Below, in pieces: positions 43,701 to 55,700 of a stretch of 64,000 nt of DNA. Position 1 is the first letter of the stretch; each line of letters begins with the position of its first letter. The DNA lies in contig SCFE01000014.1 of the NCBI GenBank assembly GCA_004352715.1, positions 319,293 to 383,292 on the forward strand, written 5' to 3'. Under the pieces are notes generated by a model, which worked only from the letters and a program-made list of their open reading frames with translations, ran no database searches and was not told the DNA's origin. Source of the stretch: Hofstenia miamia (lineage: Eukaryota > Xenacoelomorpha > Acoela). The position numbers were made by a program, and so were the translations under genes.

Positions 43701-46700
43701 TCAACAATTATTAAACTCATATATGAACACAGCCAGTTCACTGCTAGAATATTTTTATGACACTAATTACCATATAAAGTTCAACACGCTCTTAACATGT
43801 ATTACTAAAAAACAAATAACACATGAAGAATATTCATATAATTCGATGCAATCTTTGTTACTGGAATTTTAAAATAAAATTAAAAATTTTATTCCATTCT
43901 AGATTACTAATAATATTTTAAGTGATTTTATACTTTAAGTTATTTTTAGGCAACTACCTACAGAATCCAAACTTTTTTCTAACGTGGACAAGAGTTGGCG
44001 GGATATTATGCGCCGAACAGAGGAACATCCTAACGCACTTAAGTCCTGCACTACTCCAGGAATTCTTGAACTTCTCCAGACAAGTAACACAAATCTTGAA
44101 AAGATAATGAGATGTTTAGAAGATTATCTTGAAACCAAGCGTCTGATTTTCCCTCGTTTTTATTTTCTAAGCAATGATGAATTGCTAGAAGCTCTTTCCC
44201 AATCCAAGAATCCCATTTCCATTCAACTACATTTGGTGAAGTGCTTCAGTAATTTAAAGTCTTTAGACATTGTTGTTTCACCTTCAAAGCAATCGTTTAC
44301 CATCGGTTCTATGACGTCATCAGAAGGTAAGTCTGATTAAGAGTTTGTCTTAATTGAAAAAATTAAAGCGAGCGATTACTACCCCTATCAACAAGGATTC
44401 ATGGACCATTGAGGGCCCATTATTGTTTCCATTTATTGACTAATATTGGCGTTTGGTCGCTTGGCCATTTATGGCCCAATGATAAATCCAACAATGAGCC
44501 AATAGTGAAGACTTTTTAAGCTTTTTTTACAAATTATTCTTCGGGCACAAAATACAATGCTCAACTTTTTTATTAGAATCATTCCAATAAAATATCAAAT
44601 AAACATATATAAATTAACTGCAATCACTATGGTGATATTTTTTTACACAAACTATAATTTATTACTAAACTAATTTATATTCATTGTTTATAATGTAAAT
44701 ATATTTGAAAATATTTGATAATATCTTTTTGAAATCATTTGAACTTGCTTAAAAAACTCTATTATTGGCTCATTATTGGATATATTGCTGGGTCATGAAT
44801 GGCCCAGCGGCTAAATGCCAATAATGGCTGATAATAGCAACAATAATAGGCCATCAATGGACCATGAATTCTTGTTGCTTGGGGAGTTATTTGATATTCT
44901 GAAATGACGACGTATGCACCTATTCATTCCATAGTGGTAATCGGGTGTTAAATGCATATGCATAGAGTATCTAAATATAATCATTAATTTTATATCAACC
45001 CACTTTTAATGTGATAAGTGAAACATTATATTCGATATAATCACTAAAACATTTTTGTTAAAATATAGCGTTGTGGTTTTCATTGACAAAAATAGTATTT
45101 GTTATTTTTAATAGTTTCTCAGTATGTAATAAATGTGTGCGTTTTTTGCAAAAGATTTTCAATAACTTTTGTAAAATCTGGAAATCCTTACTACGTACAA
45201 ATTTGTTCAATACTTTAGTAGTGTGTTTTTAGGTGAACAGATCACTTTAACAAAAACAGTTCGTGTTCGAGGATCAGTTGAAACTTGGTTAGGAAATGTT
45301 GAAGCAGGCATGTACGATACTGTCAGACGAAGTACAAAATTGGGTCTAAAAAGTTACTCAGCCGATAATATCACAAAGTGGGTTTTTGATAATCCCGGAC
45401 AAGTTATTTCAACAGTGGTAATTTGCCTTTTTATTTGTAATTGTATATTAAAATTAGTTATTTCTTACGGACATGGTTATGGGGGTATAAACATTGTGTG
45501 ATTCTACGGGAATTTTTTATTTCTATTTTACCCCAGTGTAAGATGTTCATTGTAGATGTAAAACCCTTCTTTAGTTTCAAGTGGTATATTGTTCAGAAGT
45601 AGTTAAATGCTTTTCCGAAGCCAACACCCTGTCTTCATTGAACGAGTATCTCACTCTTCTGCTGTCTCAATTGAACTTGCTAACTACACTTGTCTCGCGA
45701 CCGCTCTCTATGAATCATAGAAGTGCCTTAGAAGCATTGCTGACCATTAGTGTTCATGATCGTGATATTCTTCAAGATCTTATTGCTGGATCGGTCGTTA
45801 ATGAAAATGATTTTGAATGGGCTAAGTATGCTTCAAATTTTATGTGTTAAAGTTTTCCAAATTATTATCTGTTTTTTTTAATTCATTATTATTAATGATT
45901 TTTAGACAACTTAAGCACACATGGGATGAGTTTCAACAAATTTGTACAATAAAACAAATCGTGTGGACATTTGAGCATGGTAATGAATACCTTGGTTGTT
46001 CACCACGTCTTGTTGTGACGCCCTTAACAGACAGGTAGCATTTTTTCCAAATTTTTAATAACACTCTCAGTTCTCATGTACATAAATCAACTGATACCAA
46101 AATATATATATGCTACTTTTATAAACATCATTGTCAGTGGCGTTAATTTTTTTTCTTGATTAGGAGGGATAGCATTTTATGTTAATAAAAATTTGATACA
46201 AAAGACATAAAAATAACGTTAAACATACAATGTATATTATACTAGTCTAAAATTATAACCACTCCCAACTTTTTTTGATAAATGTAATAGAATGAACTAC
46301 TAGCAGGAAAACGTTATAATGATGCTGATATGGAGGGCTGATTGCAATTTTCATTTCATATTAATTTTAATTAACTATTTAAAAATTGCTAAAATAATTA
46401 TTTTTAGAGGATAAATCATGATTATTTCAAAAATTGAAAATTTTGAGAGGCTGATATATCCCCCTATCCCCCCAGGAACGACGCCCATGATTCATTGTGT
46501 TTATGGAATAATATTTTAATTTATTGTTATTTAAATNAAACATCATTGTCAGTGGCGTTAATTTTTTTTCTTGATTAGGAGGGATAGCATTTTATGTTAA
46601 TAAAAATTTGACATAAAAATCATAATAAACATACTAAACATACAATGTAAATTAATAAAATGAAAATATAAAATCGAAATTTATTGCTTACCACATAATA

Positions 46701-49700
46701 TTCTTTTTGTTTCTTGTTGGCCATAAGCATTAGTAAACTAATGCCCATGTTCCACAGCTTTTGTCTAACATTTTTGCAATATTAGGCTCATAAACACGTT
46801 CAACCAGGGCTGCCTATTGTCCGCATGACACAGTATGAGCTTGGCTGGTTTACTGCTACTAACTACTTCAGCCTCTAAAATAGTCTAAAATTATAACCAC
46901 TCCCAACTTTTTTTGATAAATGTAATAGAATGAACTACTAGCAGGAAAACGTTATAATGATGCTGATATGGAGGGCTTATTGCAATTTTCATTTCATATT
47001 AATTTTAACTAACTATTTAAAAATTGCTAAAATAATTATTTTTAGAGGATAAATCATGATTATTTCAAAAATTGAAAATTTTGAGAGGCAAAATCGTGTG
47101 GACATTTGAGCATGGTAATGAATACCTTGGTTGTTCACCACGTCTTGTTGTGACGCCCTTAACAGACAGGTAGCATTTTTTCCAAATTTTTAAGAACACT
47201 CTCAGTTCTCATGTACATAAATCAACTGATACCAAAATATATATATGCTACTTTTATAAACATCATTGTCAGTGGCGTTAATTTTTTTTCTTGATTAGGA
47301 GGGATAGCATTTTATGTTAATAAAAATTTGATACAAAAGACATAAAAATAACGTTAAACATACAATGTATATTATACTAGTCTAAAATTATAACCACTCC
47401 CAACTTTTTTTGATAAATGTAATAGAATGAACTACTAGCAGGAAAACGTTATAATGATGCTGATATGGAGGGCTAATTGCAATTTTCATTTCATATTAAT
47501 TTTAACTAACTATTTAAAAATTGCTAAAATAATTATTTTTAGAGGATAAATCATGATTATTTCAAAAATTGAAAATTTTGAGAGGCTGATATATCCCCCT
47601 ATCCCCCCAGGAACGACGCCCATGATTCATTGTGTTTATGGAATAATATTTTAATTTATTGTTATTTAAATAAATATATTAATGCAAATATCAAATAAAA
47701 CTATTACAACCGCCTCTATGGTTATTGTAATGCCAAGAGTGTTATATTTCAGTTATAAAAAGTTGTTTTTGTTTCAATCGCACAATATCTTCAAAGTTAT
47801 AGTGAAACTCACCTAATTGTGGAGGGTTTACATAATTTGAAATGTTTCACTTACAAATATAAAAAAGATCACCATCTTGATTCAACTTCATTTGAGCAAA
47901 TGAATTAGGTAGACACAGAGTGTGCACAAAATTTAATAATTTTGCAAAAATTTATATTGTTCAGAAAGAATTAGATTAAGCAAAAGATGCGTATTATTGC
48001 ATGTTTTATAGTTATTGACCGCTTTAAGAATAATATACATGTGATTCAGTTTCTGTTACGTTGAAATAATAAATCTTTTAAAACTTATTCTTTCTAAGTT
48101 TCGTTGAATGCAACTGTTTAGATGTTATTTGACACTGACGAGTGCAATGCATTTACATTTGGGTGGCAGCCCTGCTGGTCCTGCTGGTACTGGTAAAACT
48201 GAAACAGTGAAGGATCTTGCAAAAGCTGTTGGAAAATTCTGCGTCGTATTCAACTGCTCCGAGAGTCTTGATTACAAAGTATGTATTAATAGGTAGAATA
48301 ACTGCATTCCAAATCAAGCACACGTTTGCTTTTATATTATATTATAAGTTTGCTATTTAGTCTTATTAGGCCTGCTGGGATTCCCGCTCCCCCCCCACCC
48401 ATTTTATTATTATTCAAAAGGTTGTAGAGTTTTATTACTAAGGCCTGGTGACTTCTTATATTTGTGTTGTTAAGTGTCATAGTTCCTTAATAATATTTTC
48501 TAAATATCTGTTTAATTTATCTATGGTATGGTTTTTCAAACGAGGCTATAGCGCTCAAGTATTTCAATCTTACAAAACTTAATATTTTTGTTAGTTTGCA
48601 AACTGTAAGTAAAATATGCACAAAATTATATTTGATAAGTTAGAAATGAGTTCTTGGATTGAATTTCGTATTTTCCAACTGGTAAAACAATTATTTACTT
48701 TATTTCAAAAAATTTCCAAATTCTTAGCTTTGATCGCGTCATCAAAAATAATAATGACATCACATTTCTGAAGTTTCTAATTTGATTGTAGTGATATGAA
48801 TAATATTTGTGCCGGGTTTTGTTTTAATATCAAATCCAGATTTAGATAGGGGAGGCAATCTTCGTTCACCAGGCTCGGAGAACCTATAAAATCCTTGGTC
48901 GAAAAGGACTAAGAGGATTATTCTTATGATGCGAGTAGAATTTTTCCATATTGTTATTAAAATATATGGAACTGGAATTTAGATGATGGGAAAATTCATA
49001 AACGGCTTGGCGCAGTCAGGTAGCTGGGTATGCTTCGATGAGTTCAACAGGATTGATGTTGAAGTTTTATCTGTCATTGCTCAGCAAGTTCAGAGTATTC
49101 GTGCTGCCAAACTGCAAGGCGCCACAAGGTTGATGTTTGAAGGACGGGACATCAAGCTCAACGCTTCATGCGGCATTTTCATTACAATGAATCCTACTTA
49201 TGCTGGAAGAGTAGAGCTTCCAGATAACTTAAAAGCGCTTTTTAGACAGGTTCATATTTTGATATAACATTAATTTTCATTTAAATTGAGGAATTTCTGA
49301 ATTTCACATTTATTGAACATTTCAAAATTTGGAGAATGTTCTCAAGAAAACCAAGAGTTTAGGTTGCAATGATGGTACCTTATTATGCATTGATTGCTGA
49401 AATCATGTTGTTCTCTGAAGGATTTTCGTATGCTAAAACTCTTTCCAGGAAGCTAGTGAATCTTTACCAAATTGCAAGCAAACAGCTTTCTCAACAGGTA
49501 TTGTTAGTTTTAGTGATTTTTCTCAACTTTCATTTAGGATCATTATGACTTCGGTATGCGGGCTATCAAATCTGTATTGGTTATGGCTGGACATCAAAAA
49601 AGCAACGCATTAATAGAGTAAGAAAACTTTATTTATTCGATTTTCATATTTTTAAAGTCGTCATGCATACAATGTGGTCATAGCAATAATTAATTTTAGT

Positions 49701-52700
49701 AAACATAATCAAGTTATTTCACATCTTGCTGTTTTAGTTATTGTTTTCAAACCTTTTGCGAAAAATTGTAGTCTAAAGTGTTTGACATCAAAACATAGTG
49801 ATGTATTTACTTGTTTCTATTTTTTAGAGAGAGCTTTATTCCAAAATTAAATATTGTTAATTTCAACAACAGGTACCGGACTGTAGATACATGTAGTATA
49901 TCAATTTGGAAATGTGTAACCTTATATTTTTGAAATACGTATACTTTATGTTTATTAATTCAAGGTTCCCTAGTTAACCTATTGATATTATTCTAGGCAT
50001 TCAAGTGAACCATTTACACTTGAAGAAGAATCTTACATACTAATACAGTCTCTTCGTGACGCAAATTTGCCGAAATTTATTGCGGAAGATTTGCCCCTAT
50101 TTGAAGGAATCTTAGAAGATTTATTTCCTGGAATTCGTACTCCACCCAGTAATACAACTCTATTAGAGGTATATATAAAAACCAGAATCAATTTCATGTT
50201 ACACATTCGTGTGTTAATCAAATGTTTTAATTTTGTAATTTGAAAGTTGACATTATTTTTGATATTTTAATGTAATATTTTGTAAACTACATTGTTATAG
50301 AGAAGTATGAATTACAGGAATTCTTTATATTATCTTTCAAGTTGCCAGTCCATGTATGATTAACAATTCCTTGTGCTATTTTAGTGACTATTTGTTGTTG
50401 GATTTCGCTCAATTATTTTCGTTTAATTCGATGATCTGTTCATAATGCATATGGTATTTCTCGAAAATTATAAAGAGTTTTCTTACTTTCGTGGCAATAT
50501 TCCTCTATGAAATTAAATCATTTCTAATTTCACATTTTATGAAAACAATGTTGTCTAATAAATATGATAGCCTTGGAATTCCAGTAAAACGTTTTGCCAC
50601 GATTTGACAATTTGACCAGGTACATTTTAGAAAGCCATCGATTTAGCCGTCTCGGATCTTGGCTTAGAACCGTGGCCTAAGCAAAAGGAGAAGGTCATTC
50701 AGTTGCACAGTCAAATTTTATCGCGTCATGGTGTGATGTTGGTAGGACCGACCACAGCTGGTAAATCTGTAACCAGAAGTATTTTACAACGGACACTAGT
50801 TTACCTTCCTCTTGTTAACAAAAATGACGACGAAGCCACTCTCAAAGGATTGGTATTAAGAATTTTATTGTATTTAAAGTTATTAAGTTTTCCAATAACA
50901 CATCAACTTTTTCATTTCAATGCTTAGCATTGGGCTCTTAGTTGTTCTATGTTTTGGGGCAATCTTCCTTTTTTTCTTACTCAACGCTGGCCAAGAACCA
51001 AAATTCCGTACTTTGTTATGCTAGTAATACAAAGTTGTTACTAACTTAAGATATGCAGAGTGATCCTATTACGTAAAAGTCCTCATTTTTATGTTCCACA
51101 CAATTATTATTTTCCATCGATGCTACTACTTTTGAAATGCCTGTGAGTCTTCGGCTTACCGAAGTCCTCTTTGCTAAGATATCGTAATACAATCATTTGA
51201 AACTGCTTTTTGATTATATGAAATTAATTGTTAAGAATATGGAATACCAGACTACGAAAATCACGCCTTTTATTAATCGCTTTAAATTCATTCTACTTTT
51301 TTAAGATTTTAGCGAATTACTATTAATTTGGAACACATATTTGGCCATTTATATTTTTTTGGTTTTGCCCTTGATCTTAATACTAATGCAAAAAAAAATT
51401 TTTAATGTAACTTTAATGTATCTGTATTTCAGCTGGCAGAGGAAAATGCGGTTTGTATTTAAAGCCTTCCCTCATTTAGAATTTAATATCACTTTGATGT
51501 ATGTAATACACACTAAAATCAGTATGAATTTCTTTGTTCTAATTGATGTTTCGAATTTTAATGTGTATTACACTTTTTGAATTTTTGTTTCATTTATGTT
51601 ACTATGTCCACCCCACGTTACTCGCCCTACCATAAAATGACTTCGAAATTGAACTTAATTCCTGATATTACTGAGACCCTTCAACAAGATTATTAAGTAG
51701 TCTCAATGTTATATTACCGATAAAAGTATATTTCAATTTTTTCAGTTTCGGAATTCTTGAATTTTAGGAGTTCTCTGAGATAGGCCTTACTTGGTAGGGA
51801 AATTTATCTATAAATATTCTTAAGTATTGGAACTGCGTTTGGTCATTGTATGTAGTTATGATTGAAACATTGATAGAGATTTTTGCAGGTGGTCTATAAT
51901 CGTTAGAGGAAGATACAAATGAATATTAGGTTACTATGCTCAAGTCTTGGAGGAAATTTCCTAAAATCATTAGAAGTTTGTTTTTATGGGACTAGATAAT
52001 CTTTATGATTCACTCCCATGTTTTTAATGGGCATTAAGTTGATTGTAAACTATTCGAAAGAATTGGGTCTACTAAAGTATTTAGTTGTGTTTCACTTAAA
52101 TAAGCATTGAGAAAGATTAAGTGATATTACACTTTTATAATTTTGGCTTTGAGTAAGTTTCCTTTAAATGAAGTCATTCCATGTTTTCAACATTTTTCGT
52201 TGCAATTCCATCAAATTGTTTGTTGTTTAAATAAAATGTATTCCTGGATTAATACTTTTAAGATATTATTTTGGTCTATAGGGTTGTGATTAACGCACAT
52301 TTTGATATCATCTTAGTTCTCAACTGAATATTATTTCGAAGGATTTCTTAATTTTTTCCCTGTGTGGTGTATTTAAGAGTGTGTTATTTAAATGTTTGTT
52401 CCTACTATTGACTTTTATCCTCTGTCAAGAAATCGCTGAACACTCTATCTGTTTTTTATCAGCTGATAAAAGTCGATAGTCTGAGCGCTCCATCCGATTT
52501 TCTTGCAAAACAACTAAAGGCCATGCTACACTGCGGATTTTTGTCCAAACTTTTGTCAGGATTTTTGTGTGCTACAATGCTTATTTTTGTTTAAACAAAA
52601 ATCTGGACAAAAGTTTGGACAAAAATCGTCAGTGTAGCACCCCCTTACATTACTGCAATCTGATAGTTTATCATCAGAAAGGGTACTAAACCTAGTCGAA

Positions 52701-55700
52701 TAGCTACTTGAAAATAATTACTCAGTTGAGTAGGAAACAGACTTGTGAAACACCCATTATTAAAGTTAAAATATTTCAACGTCAAAATATGCAAACATTA
52801 TTTACATTTCAAAACAGACCAATCATTGGACAGATGTTGTTATTTCTCTTACTGTCAATCAAAATATAATTGGAGCTGGGAAATCGTTCCCAATATAGAT
52901 TTTTCATCAGATGATAATTTATGGATAGTCTGAACGCTATTCTAACTCCGGTTTTTTTGATAAAAAATCAGATGACAAAAAAAATCACCATTGTGAACAA
53001 AAATAATTGCATTTTCGACTAAAATCTGCTGATAAAAGTTGATAGTGGGAACACACCTTTACATAGCTATAATTAAATTTCATATTTTTTATTTATGTTA
53101 GAATCATCGTAGAAGAGGTCATGTCGAATCAGTTACTTTGTATCCAAAATGTTTAACTCTTGGAGAACTATATGGAGAAATGAATCCCAATACTCTTGAA
53201 TGGCGTGATGGACTTCTGGCAGCGTCAATGCGGAAGTTCGTTAAAGAAACTAGTAAATCTCAAGATGATGTTAAGACTAAGGTTCGTATTCTCTTCCAAG
53301 ATTTAATTTAATATTTGTATTTAGCAGGTTTCTGAATCAACTACTGATCAGGTATTTTTATTCATTTTGATTCCTTATTTATTTTCGGTCATTGTTTTTA
53401 GATTAAAGATTGGAAATGGATTGTTCTTGATGGTCCAGTAGATACACTTTGGATTGAAAATTTGAATACCGTTCTTGATGATACCAAGATCTTGTGTCTT
53501 CCAAATGGAGAACGGATTGGTCTGGCGAATAACATTCGTCTTATATTTGAAGTTGATCATCTTACACATGCAAGTCCCGCAACTATATCTAGATGTGCGA
53601 TGGTCTACGTTGATCCACTTCATTTGGGTTGGATTCCATACTTCAATAAGTGGTTGAGAACATTACCTAAAGATGTATGTGCATCTATAATACTACATAT
53701 ACATGCAATTATACAATTATAATCATTTAATGTATTTCATGTTTACTTTCTGATTTTAGTTCCCAAAGCATGGTAATGAATATCTTGAAAAGATGTTTAG
53801 CTATTTTATCCCACCTGCTTTTAAATTTTTAAGTGAACATGCTGGTGATCAATACATTAAAGCGCCTGAACTATCCATGGTAATTACTCTTTGCAATCTT
53901 CTCTCAGGGTTCTTGGAATTTCTGCATATTAATGGTGGCTTCGGTGCAACAGTAATTGGTAAGATGAATTTATTTTAATATTTTAAGCTTCTACTCAACT
54001 CTAAATTGTGAGGTAATATTTGCTTTTAGATGAAGATTATGATCCTTCTAAAGTAAAACCACGAAAATCTAAAAAGTTAGTGCTTTTTATGTATATTCCT
54101 AATTGAAGATGTGATTGATTCAAATTCAATTTATTTTTTAGAGGAAACAAATGGTTCTTAGAAAAACACCCCTTGGAATTAAATTTTTTGTTGGGTAAAC
54201 TCTTTGTGTTCTGCTACACTTGGGCATTTGGTGGCAACTTTCGACGACTTGATGATGCTGAGGATCAAGATAACGCATATTCGGATGTGGGATATGAGTT
54301 CGACAATTTCGTTCGAGATGTTTTTGAAGTTGATCCTCCATATGGTATGAGTTTTTGATAATTGTTTCACCTGATCTGCGTTTTCGCAAAATTGTGAATT
54401 TATATTTTTTGAAGTTTAAAATATTTAACTGTCTATAAAGCAATGACATTCATCGGTTCTAATAACATACCCTGTAATGGACTTTTCTAGGTGTTAGGCT
54501 TCCTTCTGGCAATCTAACCGTCTATTCATATTTTGTCGACCTCATCAACAATATGTTCATTCCATGGAATAAGTTAGTGCCTTCAACGAAATATCTTATT
54601 GATAAAGGCATTGGACCTGGAATCGGTATGTTTTAAATGATTTAAATGTGTCCTGTACTTTCATGTTGTAGCAGCTAAGCATCAAAAAGGTAATTATGTT
54701 GTCATGTCATGCCAGTAGCATATCCATCCTTGATTCTAAGCTCTTGAACGTTTTAAAATTTGATTTTATTACCATATCATCTTGATTGTATTCATGAATC
54801 ACTCGTTTATAGAAACTACTATCATTGATAATTGATCACACTTGAAGTGTTTGTTTTGGCGTTGTTTAGAATTATTAAACTCCAGTTTATTATTTTCACT
54901 TTTCTAAGAGAACAAAAATGCTTATAATATTAATTTTTTAAAAGTATTGGACTAAGATTCCCTAGTGCAACACATAGCAATGCAACAGTGAAAAATTATT
55001 AAATAAGTATTTCTTCATTAGTTATTAAAATTATAATGCTTACCCCTTTCCCACATTTGTGTATCTTTCTTTAGTAATTAGTTTTTTCAGGAAGCATATC
55101 ATAGTAAATCAAGTAAGAACTTTCTATTTTCTTTTATTGTTTCTTCGTTTGATCATTACTTTATAGAAGAAAAGTCGTTCCTGGAACAACTTAGCAGTGA
55201 ATCACGTATGTTAAGAATGTGTTTGCCCGTTTGTTCAGGTCTAAGTGAGATTTGATTTAGTTTACTTATTAGTGTTGACTTCTTTCTAGGCAGTTAGCGA
55301 TCTTTTTATTTTTGTGCATTGCAGATACTTCTGTTTCAAATTTAATATGCAACCACTTTTCTCGAATTTATCACGGAATTAACGTTTCGGGTTAGTACGA
55401 ACGCTTTCAAGTTTCTAGGAAAACTACTGTTGTTGTTAAAATCTACATGTAAAAAATGTATTAGAGTCACCACACTTTGTGAAAATCTTAAATCGATCAT
55501 TAGTTTCATGTTTTAATTTAAATGCACTGCCACAAAATTTAATTTTGTTTTAGATTTTTACAAAATGCTTTAATTGGTAATTTTCCCGGCTACCTTTACT
55601 AAAACGGATATATTCTGTTAGTTTTAGGAATTTCTAGTTTTACACTTTCCATTGCATGGAATTGTTAAATCTCGTTCTCAATCTTTTATCTAACAAGCAT

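Noticed and set aside
47095-47173. Second copy of the end of dynein exon 27 as a functional exon
   Set aside because: There is no splice acceptor before it, and the first copy already joins the AAA1 exon in phase; it is a duplicated fragment.
55090-55112. Candidate microexon between acceptor AG and gtaaga
   Set aside because: In the phase required by the preceding exon it contains a stop codon.
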